This document shows, piece by piece, positions 42,985 through 52,310 of a stretch of 64,000 bases of DNA. The translations under genes and the position numbers were made by a program. Under the pieces are notes generated by a model. It was given only the letters and a program-made list of their open reading frames with translations, ran no database searches and was not told the origin of the DNA. The stretch is from an uncultured Verrucomicrobia subdivision 3 bacterium (GTDB taxonomy: Bacteria; Verrucomicrobiota; Verrucomicrobiia; Limisphaerales; UBA11358): NCBI GenBank assembly GCA_903850425.1, contig CAINLR010000062.1, positions 1-64,000 on the forward strand, read 5' to 3'. The first letter of the stretch is position 1, and each line of letters opens with the position of its first letter.

Positions 42985-45243
42985 ATGTCGCACTTGGTCA
43001 GCTTGAACTTCCGGGCCGTGGCTTCGCGCCGCCGATTTTCGGGCGGTGCTTGGTTGCCGACGGTGGCGGCGTTTCTCCTGCTGGCGCTGCGCGCAGCCGC
43101 GATCGTGCCGTGGACGATCCTCATCAACACCAACAACGTGGTGATCGTCACCAATGCGCCTTACCACGCGGTGGGCGACGGCGTGGCGACCAATACGGCG
43201 GCCATTCAAAACGCGATCAATGCCGCGGCGTTGGGCGGCACGACGAACGGGTTGAGCGGCGGCACGGTGGAAATTCCGCCGGGAATTTATTTGAGCGGCC
43301 CGCTCACGTTGAAAAGTTCGGTCAACCTGCAGATTGATGCGGGCGCGATTCTGCGCATGTTGCCGCTGGGGATGTATCCGGGCGGAACGAACCTCGGCAC
43401 CACTTTTATTTCCGGGGCGAGCCTGCATGATATCGAGATCAGTGGCGGCGGCGCGATTGACGGACAAGGCGCACCGTGGTGGCCGTATGCCAGCGTCGCC
43501 GGGGCGAACCGTCCGCGCATGATTTCTCCGTCCAGTTGCAATCGCCTGCTCATTCAAAACGTCACTTTGTCCAACTCGCCGATGTTTCACATCGCCATCA
43601 GCGGCAGCAGTTCCGCCAATTCCACGGTGCAAGGCGTCACGGTTCGCGCGCCTTCCTCCAGCGATCCCGTAACGCCGGGACACAACACGGACGCCTGTGA
43701 CGTCAGCGGGTCCAACATTCTGGTGCAGAATTGCAATATCAGCGTGGGCGACGATGACTTCACCTGCGGCGGCGGCACGCACGACGTTTTGATCACCAAC
43801 AATGTTTACGGCAATGGCCACGGTGTTTCCATTGGCAGTTACACGCAGGGGGTTTCCAATATCATGGTCATCAACTGCACGTTTAATGGCACCGACAATG
43901 GCATTCGCATCAAGTCGGACTACGACCGCAGCGGGATCGTGCAGAATATTTCCTACTACAACATCGGCATGACCAACGTGCATTTTCCGATCCAGGTCTA
44001 TGGTTATTACAACTGGTATGGCACGCCCAGCAGCATTACGCCCGCCATCGCCGCCAGCACCAATGCGGCCGCCGTCATCAGCACCACGCCGGTTTTTCGG
44101 AACCTCACGTTCAGCAACATCAACGCCACTTCCGTCAGCGGCTATCCCGTGGGCATCATCTGGGCGCGCACCGAAATGCCCGCGACCAACCTTGTCTTCA
44201 ATAAGGTGAATCTGACGGGCGACCGGAATTTCTGCCTCTACAATGTCAGCGGCGCGCAGTTTATTGACTGCAATATCAAAGTGTCTGCCAGCACCACCAC
44301 TTTCGCGCTCTACGACGCCCAGGTCATCATTACCAACAGTGCGCCGACCACCACGCTGTTCCAATTCGACGGCCTGACGACGAACGGCTACGGCAGCACG
44401 CTCGCGCTTTACTCGACGCTGGCGTCGCTCAAAAACACCAACGTCTTGGATGACGGGCCGCTCACGCTGTCCGCCGCCACGCTGACGGTGAGCAACAACC
44501 TCACGCTGTTTCCGGCCACCACGGTGAATTATGCGCTCGGCACCAACGCCACCATCCTGGCGGTGATCGGCAATCTGACGCTCGGCGGCACGAACAGAAT
44601 TTCCGCCGCTGGCGGCTTCACCAATGGCAATTACCCTTTGATGACTTACACCGGTGCCTTGAACGGTTCGCCGCCGGTGCTGGGTGCCACACCGCCAGGT
44701 TACAATTATTCCTTCGATACCAATACCGCCGGACAAGTGAAACTGATGGTCACGTTGCTCGCGCCGACGAATCTGGTGGCGGCGGGAACCAACCTGCGGA
44801 TCAATTTGAAATGGAATTCGGTCAGCGGTGCGGCCAGTTACAATTTGAAACGCGGCCCGACGGGCGGCAACTTTCCGGCCGTATTTAGCGCGCTGACGGC
44901 GACGAATTACTCCGATGCGAACGTGACCAACGCGGTGAATTATTTTTACGTCGTGTCGGCGGTCGGCGCCGGCGGTGAAAGCTCCAATTCACTTCAAGCC
45001 GCTGCCGTGCCGCTGCCATCCAACCAACCGACAAATATTGTGCTGCAGGCAGGCGCGGGAATTTTGCAGCTCTCCTGGCCGCAGGATCACCTCGGCTGGC
45101 GGCTGCAAATCCAGACGAATAGCGCGAGCCAAGGCATGGGTTCCAATTGGGTGACGGTGCCGAACTCCACGAATGTCATGGCCACCAGCCTCGGCATCCA
45201 TCCCACGAACGGCGCCGTGTTCCTGCGGCTGGCTTATCCGTGA
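42985..45243 (+). CDS. GH28-like enzyme 3 with C-terminal beta-rich and fibronectin-like domains
   Basis: 752 residues. An N-terminal hydrophobic segment (about 22-40) suggests export. Residues 60-430 form the GH28 helix: HNTDACD (Asp236), VGDDDFTCGG (Asp256 and Asp257), GHGVSIGSY (His279) and RIKSDYDRSG (Arg308 and Lys310). The usual AIK after GDD is replaced by FTCGG, but the three acidic residues remain. About 430-600 is a beta-rich repeat region. About 600-690 looks like a fibronectin type III domain (LAPTNLVAAGTNLRINLKW). The last 60 residues resemble the C-terminal carbohydrate or sorting modules of secreted Verrucomicrobia proteins. Third of three linked GH28 genes. Confidence 0.88.
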   Translation: MSHLVSLNFRAVASRRRFSGGAWLPTVAAFLLLALRAAAIVPWTILINTNNVVIVTNAPYHAVGDGVATNTAAIQNAINAAALGGTTNGLSGGTVEIPPGIYLSGPLTLKSSVNLQIDAGAILRMLPLGMYPGGTNLGTTFISGASLHDIEISGGGAIDGQGAPWWPYASVAGANRPRMISPSSCNRLLIQNVTLSNSPMFHIAISGSSSANSTVQGVTVRAPSSSDPVTPGHNTDACDVSGSNILVQNCNISVGDDDFTCGGGTHDVLITNNVYGNGHGVSIGSYTQGVSNIMVINCTFNGTDNGIRIKSDYDRSGIVQNISYYNIGMTNVHFPIQVYGYYNWYGTPSSITPAIAASTNAAAVISTTPVFRNLTFSNINATSVSGYPVGIIWARTEMPATNLVFNKVNLTGDRNFCLYNVSGAQFIDCNIKVSASTTTFALYDAQVIITNSAPTTTLFQFDGLTTNGYGSTLALYSTLASLKNTNVLDDGPLTLSAATLTVSNNLTLFPATTVNYALGTNATILAVIGNLTLGGTNRISAAGGFTNGNYPLMTYTGALNGSPPVLGATPPGYNYSFDTNTAGQVKLMVTLLAPTNLVAAGTNLRINLKWNSVSGAASYNLKRGPTGGNFPAVFSALTATNYSDANVTNAVNYFYVVSAVGAGGESSNSLQAAAVPLPSNQPTNIVLQAGAGILQLSWPQDHLGWRLQIQTNSASQGMGSNWVTVPNSTNVMATSLGIHPTNGAVFLRLAYP

Positions 45244-45272
45244 GGAACCGCCGAGCAAACCTCGGCGCTCCG

Positions 45273-47012
45273 TCATTTCGCCGCCAGCTTTTCGTTGAGC
45301 CAGGAAATCAATTTGCCCGGCCATGCGGGATCAAATTTCGCCCAGTCGGCAATCCGATGCTGGCCATCGGGAATCATGATCAAGTCGCAGTCCACACCTG
45401 CGGCCTTGAGCTTTTCCTGAAACGCCAGCGATTGATTGGCGGGAACAGTTTTGTCCGCGCTGCCTTGAATGATCAAAAACGGCGGCAGTCCCGGCTGCAC
45501 GTGCGTGAGCGGCGAATTTTCTTTCAGCACCGCCCGCACGCTCTCGGTGAGATTCGTCGAGTCGCAGTTAAAGAGATTTCGCATCGAGATGCTCAGGCCA
45601 CCGCGGCGCTCGTTGTCGGCCACGAGATCGGTGGGTGGGGCGAAGGCGGCGATGGCTTGCACGCGTGTGTCGGCGTTTGTGCGCGTGCCCGTGAGCGTGA
45701 CAAGCTGGCCACCCGCCGAGTAGCCCAGCAGCGCGATGTGGTCGGGGTCGCCCTTGTATTCCGCCGCGTGCCGCTTCACCCAGCGGATCGCCGTCTGCAC
45801 ATCGTCATAGCACGCCGGCCAGCGATGGGTCGGCGCGAGCCGGTAATAAATCGTGAACCAGGTAAAATTCGTCGCGCCGGACGCGAAGACCGGCACGATG
45901 TCTTTCTCGCGGTCGCCCGTCATCCAGCCGCCGCCGTGGACGATAAGCACCACGGGAAATTTTCCGTCGCCGGCGGGCACATGCGCATCGAGCAATAATT
46001 TTTCACCGCCCGCTTCGCCGTATTCAATATTGAAGCGATTGGCGCTGAACGACTGGGTCAAATCCGGATTCCAGTGATCCGCGCCGTCGAGCACAGTTTC
46101 CACCGTGATTTTTTGCGCGTCAGATCTTTTCAACTGCTTCACCCAGTCCGGCCGGTTCGTCGGACTGGCGCCTTCGCCGGTGCTGTTAAACTCAGCGTAG
46201 CGCGCCGTGGAGTGGGCTTCCGGTTTTTTCCAATCGTTCCAGCCTGCGGGGAGGACGACCTCAGACATTTCCGTGTTCAGGAAAATGGTGCTGGCATAAG
46301 TCCGCCAAGGCCGGCCGAGAAACGTTTTCACGCCCGGCTCACCGGTGATTTTACAATTCGCGAATATGAAACCGAAGGGCTGATCCACCGGCGTTGAGGC
46401 GGCGGTGATGTAGCCATCGCGCCGACAATGGATCTGGCAATTCTCAAACCACGCCGTCGCCGCGCCGAAGATGAAATCCGTATTGCCCACAATGTGGCAA
46501 TTCTCAAAATACTGCCGCCCGCGATTCAGCAGAATGGTGTCCTGCCAGCCGAGGAAGCGGCAGTTACGGAAACTCGCGCGGTCGCCGTCCACGCGAATCG
46601 CCAGGGCTTGTCCAACTGCGCCGGCCGAGTTTTCAAACGTGAGATTCTCCGCCGTGAAATCATCGGCGTCAATCGTGGTCGAAGGCGTTTTGAACGTGCC
46701 GATGGGTTTGCCTTCGGCGTTGGTGATGCCGGCGTAGAGATTGAAGGTCAGGATGGTGTTGGTCGGATTGTCGCCGACGAGCCGGAAGAATCTTTTTTCG
46801 CGCTGGATATAAACCAACTCCTTGTAAGTGCCGGGTTGGATATGAATGATGACGGGATGGTTGCGGCTGCCCGCCGGCACGGCCATGATGGCCGCCTGGA
46901 CTGAAGTGAAAGGCGCGCTGCCATCGGCAGCGACGAAGAGATTCGTCTGCGCCGATAACTGGCCAATGCCCACCAGCAAGGCCAAAGCACTGGCGATAAT
47001 ATTGAACTTCAT
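45273..47012 (-). CDS. Pectin methylesterase (CE8) fused to alpha/beta-hydrolase esterase
   Basis: 579 residues from the ATG at 47012, with signal peptide MKFNIIASALALLVGIGQLSAQ. The CE8 beta helix (about 23-300) carries LGWQDTILL (Gln157, Asp158), NTDFIFG (Asp179) and LGRPWRTY (Arg234, Trp236). After a linker, residues 325-579 form a second enzyme of the hormone-sensitive-lipase/acetylesterase type: HGGGW oxyanion motif (359-363), GYSAGG with Ser432, Asp in QGSADKTVP and His in DGQHRIADW. One chain could therefore remove methyl and acetyl groups from pectin. The gene converges on the GH28 genes. Confidence 0.92.
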   Translation of the reverse strand: MKFNIIASALALLVGIGQLSAQTNLFVAADGSAPFTSVQAAIMAVPAGSRNHPVIIHIQPGTYKELVYIQREKRFFRLVGDNPTNTILTFNLYAGITNAEGKPIGTFKTPSTTIDADDFTAENLTFENSAGAVGQALAIRVDGDRASFRNCRFLGWQDTILLNRGRQYFENCHIVGNTDFIFGAATAWFENCQIHCRRDGYITAASTPVDQPFGFIFANCKITGEPGVKTFLGRPWRTYASTIFLNTEMSEVVLPAGWNDWKKPEAHSTARYAEFNSTGEGASPTNRPDWVKQLKRSDAQKITVETVLDGADHWNPDLTQSFSANRFNIEYGEAGGEKLLLDAHVPAGDGKFPVVLIVHGGGWMTGDREKDIVPVFASGATNFTWFTIYYRLAPTHRWPACYDDVQTAIRWVKRHAAEYKGDPDHIALLGYSAGGQLVTLTGTRTNADTRVQAIAAFAPPTDLVADNERRGGLSISMRNLFNCDSTNLTESVRAVLKENSPLTHVQPGLPPFLIIQGSADKTVPANQSLAFQEKLKAAGVDCDLIMIPDGQHRIADWAKFDPAWPGKLISWLNEKLAAK

Positions 47013-47950
47013 GGCGGGGAAATTAACGGATTCTGCGTCCGGCCACCACTGAGAATCAGTTGCGAATGACAGCAAAGCGCCGGGAGATTTGGGCCTTGGC
47101 AGAAAAAGAAGGAGCGCGGCAGCGGTTTCGAATCCGCGTAGACCTTGGCGCGTGCTTGCATTTAGAAACTAAACACACACGAAAACCGCATGAAATAAGA
47201 TTGCTTTTGATGTCGCCGAAATGTCTAAACGCAGCATTCATGCACGCTCACAAACCGGCGCGCATCGCTTTTTGTCATGTTTGACATGCTGTTGCAGGCC
47301 TTCAACATCCAATTCATGACACTTTATCTGCATCCACCGTCCCTCACAGTTGCCCTTGCCGGTGAGCAAAGAACCAGACACCCACCGCCGCACCGACGCC
47401 GGCCAAACTCAGAATTTCATTCCCGCCGATTAGGTCGCCGGCCCATCATCTCATCCTTGGGCAGCACATGAGCAGAGTGCTTTTCCGTCACTTCACTCCG
47501 TCCCCCCAAGGCAATCAAAAAAACAAGAATAGATCGCTCTGGGCGGCGCTCTCGGTCAGGGATGCGTTTTCCCAAGGTCGTCGGCAAACTGCCCGCGGCG
47601 GCGGGCCTTTTTGGGGCTGATACCATGATTGAACGATAGTGGTTCCGTTGCCGTCCAAAGTCAGGTGAAACGGCTAGCGACAACAATTATGGCCGCCATC
47701 AACGCCGACCTCACCGCCCGCAGCCTGCTGCGACCTTACGTCACATTTTGGTGACAAAAGTGAAGGTTGCCGTTCGCGCACCGTCTTCGTTTTCAAATTG
47801 GCCCAAAGCAAAAGGAGTTAATCCACTTTGGGCGTAAAGTGTATTCTGGCCGGAAACTGAGGGCGATTGGCCTATATCTGTGAGTTGACGGGGAAGCCTT
47901 GCCGTAATCTATACGCGTTGAAACGAACGAGAATTTTCCAATTGAAAAAC
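47013..47950. other. Long intergenic region with an orphan hairpin
   Basis: About 940 bases without a convincing protein gene. The region serves as upstream sequence for the CE8-esterase gene and for the secreted-protein gene at 47951. A GC-rich hairpin followed by T residues lies at 47591 and may end an unrecognised small transcript. Confidence 0.5.
47591..47612 (+). terminator. Orphan terminator-like hairpin
   Basis: GCCCGC / GCGGGC stem with a GGCG loop, followed by CTTTTTGG. There is no annotated plus-strand gene immediately upstream, so it could end a small RNA or be chance. Confidence 0.4.
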
Positions 47951-49234
47951 ATGCTTAACAAAAAAATCGGCCTGATGGTCCTCTGCGCCAGCCTCTCAAT
48001 CAGTGAAATCTGGGCGGGCACGTTTACCAATTATGCCATTGGCGATGTCATGATCGGTTTCCGAAAAACGGGCGGCACTTATGATTTGGTAGTCAATGCC
48101 GGACCGATTGCCACCTTGACCAATCTGCCGGTGAATACCCGCTACGCCATCTCCAACTATACGGGCGCACAACTGGCGCAGGTGGGCACGAACTTGATTC
48201 GCTGGTCGGCTTTCACTTACTTCGATGACTCGCAACCCACAGCTTCCGTTCCAGTCGCGGCGCAATGGACGCTGTTTGCGACCAAAGCCCGAGCCTCGCA
48301 AAACACCCGCACTGCGGCTTGGAACCCGGCCGGCCAACTCACGCAGGCTTTGACCGGCGGGCAGATGTCGTTGATTCCGGCCGGGGCAAATGACATGCGC
48401 ACGTTCAATGCCTTGAACACTCCCACGGCGGTCATTGAGCAGGATGGCAGTCAGGGCAACCCCAACTATCCGACGGGATACAGTTACTCAGATGCCGTGC
48501 AGGATCTGCAAGACTCTACTCTGGCCAACTTTGGCGGGAACTTTGGCGGCAACGTGGAATGCACCAACAACGCCAGCTTTATTTTGCAGGGGGCCGTGGT
48601 GCGCGCGGACTTTTATCAGATTCCACCCAGTGGCGGCGGAATAGTGAAGTTTTTGGGCTACTTCGAATTTTCAACGAACGGCACGATGACCTATGTCGCT
48701 TATCCCACCGCTCCCGTGGTGCAAACGGTGGCGGCCAGTGCGGTTACCGGCACCACCGCCCAACTGAATGCCACCGTCAATCCGACCAACAGTCAGACTA
48801 CACTCTATTTCCAATACGGTCTGACCATCGGCTACGGCTCTGCTAGCCTAACAACCAATATTGGGACCAACGCGGGTAACTATGGTTTATCCGTCTCCAA
48901 TCTACTCGCCGCCAACACTTATCACTTTCGCGCGGTGGCCTACAACCAATACGGCACGAATTTTGGCAGCGATCTGACCTGCTTGACCACGGGATCATCC
49001 ACGCCGACAGTTCCGGTGATTACCGGCCTGGGCCGAACCAATAGCATAACGACCCTCAGTTTCTCGACCGGCAATAGCGGCACCTACACATTGCGCGGAA
49101 CCAATAGCGCCGGTTTGACGGCACCCCGCATCACCTGGCCAGCGATTTCCTCTGCCGCTGGCAATGGCTTGGTAATCACCTTGACCGCCACCAACAACAG
49201 CCCGAACCAGTTTTACGTCATCACTGCGCAATAA
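47951..49234 (+). CDS. Secreted protein, relative of the following PEP-CTERM gene
   Basis: 427 residues from the ATG at 47951. Signal peptide MLNKKIGLMVLCASLSISEIWAG. The N-terminal domain (about 24-260) opens with NYAIGDVMIGFRKTGGTYDL, paralleling NYQNGDLLAGFRNGGSTEL in the next gene. A fibronectin-like repeat (about 265-360) contains TGTTAQLNATVNPTNSQTT and TYHFRAVAYNQYGT, a motif usual in secreted Verrucomicrobia proteins. There is no PEP-CTERM anchor here. Role unknown; the next gene is 43 bases away, so the two are probably co-transcribed. Confidence 0.8.
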   Translation: MLNKKIGLMVLCASLSISEIWAGTFTNYAIGDVMIGFRKTGGTYDLVVNAGPIATLTNLPVNTRYAISNYTGAQLAQVGTNLIRWSAFTYFDDSQPTASVPVAAQWTLFATKARASQNTRTAAWNPAGQLTQALTGGQMSLIPAGANDMRTFNALNTPTAVIEQDGSQGNPNYPTGYSYSDAVQDLQDSTLANFGGNFGGNVECTNNASFILQGAVVRADFYQIPPSGGGIVKFLGYFEFSTNGTMTYVAYPTAPVVQTVAASAVTGTTAQLNATVNPTNSQTTLYFQYGLTIGYGSASLTTNIGTNAGNYGLSVSNLLAANTYHFRAVAYNQYGTNFGSDLTCLTTGSSTPTVPVITGLGRTNSITTLSFSTGNSGTYTLRGTNSAGLTAPRITWPAISSAAGNGLVITLTATNNSPNQFYVITAQ

Positions 49235-49277
49235 GTTACGGACGGTTTATTTCACCTAAAACCCAAATGACATTCAA

Positions 49278-50054
49278 ATGAACAAAACTAAAATCCTCCT
49301 GGGAGTAATCGCATCCGCCGCGCTTTGCGGCACGCCTGCCTTAGCTCAAATTAACTATCAAAACGGCGACCTGCTCGCCGGCTTCCGCAATGGCGGCAGC
49401 ACGGAACTCATCGTGGATCTTGGCTCCATCGCCAATTTTCAGACGGCCTATTATGCTACAAATTTTACCGGTATGGCCGCAGCCATCACCAGTGTCTTTG
49501 GCAGCACGAGTGGAGTCTATTGGTCGGTTTTCGGTGCCAATGACACTAGTTCCAGTCCTTACAACCTCGCGGTCACCCAGACCGATCCTAATACCCTGTG
49601 GAACACGCTGGCGCGTTCCAATCCCAACAATCGGACCACCGCGCCCTTTGTGGCCGGCAGCTCTGCCTCGCAAGGATTGGCCGTGGGGGTCGTCGGTTCG
49701 ATTGGTGGATTAACCTCGTCTTCGCTTCCCGGCGTGACCGACATTTCATTGAACATAGTTTCGGTCAACACTTCGCTAGGCGGCTATAGTTCCTTTATGG
49801 CCGACCCGAATAGTGGCAACCTGGGTGGCAACTGGCCCTATAGCATTGAGAATTTGGGTGCTGGCGTTTCGGATCTCTATCAGTCTAATCCCGGCAATCA
49901 CTTCACCCAGCATGGAAGCTACCTGGGTAGTTTCACTCTGGCCGCCAACGGGGCCTTGACCTTCGTAGGGGTGCCGGAACCTTCCACCTGGGCCATGTTA
50001 GGCACCGGCGGGCTGTCCCTGCTGTGTTTTGCTCGTGCCCGTCGCAACAAATAA
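49278..50054 (+). CDS. PEP-CTERM anchored secreted protein
   Basis: 258 residues. Signal peptide MNKTKILLGVIASAALCGTPALAQ. The C-terminus VPEPSTWAMLGTGGLSLLCF followed by ARARRNK is a complete PEP-CTERM signal (PEP, hydrophobic helix, basic tail) for exosortase processing. The domain before it shares the NYxxGDxxxGFRxxG opening of its upstream neighbour. Such proteins are usually associated with exopolysaccharide matrix. No exosortase gene is in this window. Confidence 0.9.
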   Translation: MNKTKILLGVIASAALCGTPALAQINYQNGDLLAGFRNGGSTELIVDLGSIANFQTAYYATNFTGMAAAITSVFGSTSGVYWSVFGANDTSSSPYNLAVTQTDPNTLWNTLARSNPNNRTTAPFVAGSSASQGLAVGVVGSIGGLTSSSLPGVTDISLNIVSVNTSLGGYSSFMADPNSGNLGGNWPYSIENLGAGVSDLYQSNPGNHFTQHGSYLGSFTLAANGALTFVGVPEPSTWAMLGTGGLSLLCFARARRNK

Positions 50055-50107
50055 TTCAACTCCAGCTTTAGTTCAACCATTCAATTCAACAAACAAACAA
50101 TACCAAT

Positions 50108-51403
50108 ATGAAAAAAACTCTGATTCTTACCGCGGCCCTGGGTTTGGCGGGAGCCACCCCGCTGATGGCCGTTGATCTCTACGTTACCGGTTCCACGGCG
50201 TTCCGCGCCAATGTTTACGGGGCCTGTAGCAAACTCTATGACGGCGGTGCTCCCCTGAGCATCACTTACGGCGATGCCGCGCATGGTGGCGATGCCAACA
50301 ACAATGCCAAGACCGCCTCGTGGTGCATGACCGGAACCGTGTCCAACTCCATTACCGCCTTGGGCACGACCCCCTTGACCATCCATGGACTCTTTACTGG
50401 TTCCGTTCAAGGCATCCAGACGACGGAACAAGGCACCAAGTTGCCGTTCGCGACTCCTAGCAGCGGCGTTTATGTTACGAATACGCCCACGATCGGTTTC
50501 TCTGATGCTTCCGGCACCTCCACACCATATCCGGCCACGGGCAATTTCAACGAGGAAAATGTCTGCGTGCAGCCCTTCGTCATGTGCAAGTCAGTGGCTG
50601 GCGGCGGTCTGGCCAACATCAGCAATGTGACGTGGGAACAGCTCCGCTACGGCATTGCGGCCGGGCGCATCCCGCTGTCTGCCTGGACCACCAAAGGAAC
50701 GGATCACAGCAGCTATGTTTACTTTATGCAGCGCACCAAAGACTCTGGCACCCGCCGCTGCGAGCTGGCTCAGGAGCAATTCGGATATAACGCTCCCTGC
50801 ACGGTTTATCTGTATGACAATGTCACCAACAACATTTTCTTCAAACCGAGCGGCACGGCGATCATCGGTCCCGTCGGCGTCAACAACGCAAATCTGAATT
50901 GGGGTAGTGGTTATGTCGGCGGCGGGAACATCGCCACGGAACTTGGCTACAGCCATATTAACAATCAGGCAATTTCCTATTTGTCCATTGGTGACGCAAA
51001 GGGGATTACCGGCACGCCTTGGTCGCAAGTGCTGCCGTTCAACGGCGTGTGGCCAACCGCCGCCGGCGCGGGCATCTCCGGCAACACCGGCACAAACGAC
51101 TTCTCGCCCATCTCGCAAGGTCTCTATACTTGCTGGGGCTATGAAGTCGTGGTGTATCCCAACGTGGATCCGTCCAGTCTCAACAGCGACCAAAACCTCA
51201 CGCACGACCAGTTGGGCACGCAGAATGCCGCCGGCACCATCATGGGAGTGCTGAATGCCCAAACCGTCATCAACGGTGGCTCGCCGCTCGCCGGCAGCAT
51301 CGAAAACGAAATCGAATTGAGCAAGCCCACCGGGGCCACGGCGATCCGTCTCTCCGACATGGTCTCCTCCCGCCAATCGGTCGGCGGCACGATTACTCCG
51401 TAG
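50108..51403 (+). CDS. Secreted PstS-like substrate-binding-fold protein
   Basis: 431 residues. Signal peptide MKKTLILTAALGLAGATPLMA followed at once by VDLYVTGSTAFRANVY, which resembles the phosphate-loop start of PstS-like periplasmic binding proteins. Later DHSSYVYFMQRTKDSGTRR also recalls that fold. No ABC transporter genes are adjacent, so transport is not implied; a structural or scavenging role is possible. It follows the PEP-CTERM gene by 53 bases and has a strong terminator at 51426. Confidence 0.7.
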   Translation: MKKTLILTAALGLAGATPLMAVDLYVTGSTAFRANVYGACSKLYDGGAPLSITYGDAAHGGDANNNAKTASWCMTGTVSNSITALGTTPLTIHGLFTGSVQGIQTTEQGTKLPFATPSSGVYVTNTPTIGFSDASGTSTPYPATGNFNEENVCVQPFVMCKSVAGGGLANISNVTWEQLRYGIAAGRIPLSAWTTKGTDHSSYVYFMQRTKDSGTRRCELAQEQFGYNAPCTVYLYDNVTNNIFFKPSGTAIIGPVGVNNANLNWGSGYVGGGNIATELGYSHINNQAISYLSIGDAKGITGTPWSQVLPFNGVWPTAAGAGISGNTGTNDFSPISQGLYTCWGYEVVVYPNVDPSSLNSDQNLTHDQLGTQNAAGTIMGVLNAQTVINGGSPLAGSIENEIELSKPTGATAIRLSDMVSSRQSVGGTITP

Positions 51404-51425
51404 TCTGAGTGGGGCTTAGAATGCT

Positions 51426-51453
51426 GACCGGTGCAGATTCGTCTGCACCGGTC
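51426..51453 (+). terminator. Terminator after the PstS-like gene
   Basis: Perfect 12-bp stem (GACCGGTGCAGA / TCTGCACCGGTC) with a TTCG loop, then TTTCCCTT. Confidence 0.85.
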
Positions 51454-51476
51454 TTTCCCTTGGTGTGAATCCAAAT

Positions 51477-52247
51477 ATGCGACAACTCAACTCCAAACCG
51501 GCTTGGTTGGCGATGATAGCGTTGCTGGCTGTCGGCGGCAATTGGACAGCAAATCTTGGGGCTGCGCCGCTAGAAGTGGAGTTGAACGGATTGTGCAATC
51601 TGCTGGGTGACCGCCGCGCCGTATTAGTCATCCGTCCCAAAGCTGGTGCTCAGAACATTACTCTGGTAGAAGGTGAATCCTTTGGTGTCATCACACTCAT
51701 TGCCGTGGACATGGCGGCCAAACGTGTATTGATTGACAATGACGGACAGGCGGAAACGCTGCGGCTCTGCGGCACGCCCAGCCTTTCGCCGTTTGCGGAT
51801 GCCTCGGGTAAGGCTGACCGATTTTTAGCACGCGGACTGGATGGCACGGTGGGAAGTCCTGGCGCTGATGGGTTGGTAGTGGAAACCTCGCCAGGTAATC
51901 CCGGCTGGGGCACGCTGCCGATGATCGCCAGTGGGAATAGTGTGACCAAGAAACCAAGCCCGGCGGCCAGCCAACCAACTGCTCCCGGTGCGGGTGACAG
52001 CGGCGCTTCCCCAATCGCTAACCCAACCGACATGGCGAAAAGCCAAGCCGACAGTGAATGGTATCAGGAATCAGAAAGCATAGAGCAGAGCCGGCGGGAA
52101 ACCGCGGCACAGGTGCTGGCGGGTGAAATGGAACCGTGGCCGCGCACGCCGTTGACACCGGCAGGAACTCCTCCTGCCTTGGTGGGAGCAGGCATGTTCT
52201 TCTCCAACCACATTCCCCGCTATGTGGTCACGGGCTCGTTAAATTAA
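51477..52247 (+). CDS. Secreted protein of unknown function
   Basis: 256 residues from the ATG at 51477; GTG at 51465 is the alternative. Signal segment WLAMIALLAVGGNWTANLGAA. Residues 30-120 form a compact beta-rich domain (VELNGLCNLLGDRRAVLVIR). About 150-190 is a Pro/Ser/Ala linker, and the C-terminal helix is acidic (QADSEWYQESESIEQSRRE). No family is recognised. It lies downstream of a terminator and so has its own promoter. Confidence 0.7.
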   Translation: MRQLNSKPAWLAMIALLAVGGNWTANLGAAPLEVELNGLCNLLGDRRAVLVIRPKAGAQNITLVEGESFGVITLIAVDMAAKRVLIDNDGQAETLRLCGTPSLSPFADASGKADRFLARGLDGTVGSPGADGLVVETSPGNPGWGTLPMIASGNSVTKKPSPAASQPTAPGAGDSGASPIANPTDMAKSQADSEWYQESESIEQSRRETAAQVLAGEMEPWPRTPLTPAGTPPALVGAGMFFSNHIPRYVVTGSLN

Positions 52248-52310
52248 GCGCTTCCACTGCGCCGACCGGCATCAGGCTAACGCCGGGAATTGGCACGTTT
52301 CGGCGCACCA

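Noticed and set aside
41688-43154. 488-codon minus-strand open frame
   Set aside because: Spans two GH28 genes in antisense and their boundary. Its His-rich composition is typical of shadows.
50108-51403. PstS-like gene as part of a phosphate ABC transporter operon
   Set aside because: No pstC, pstA or pstB genes are nearby, and the similarity is confined mainly to the N-terminal loop.
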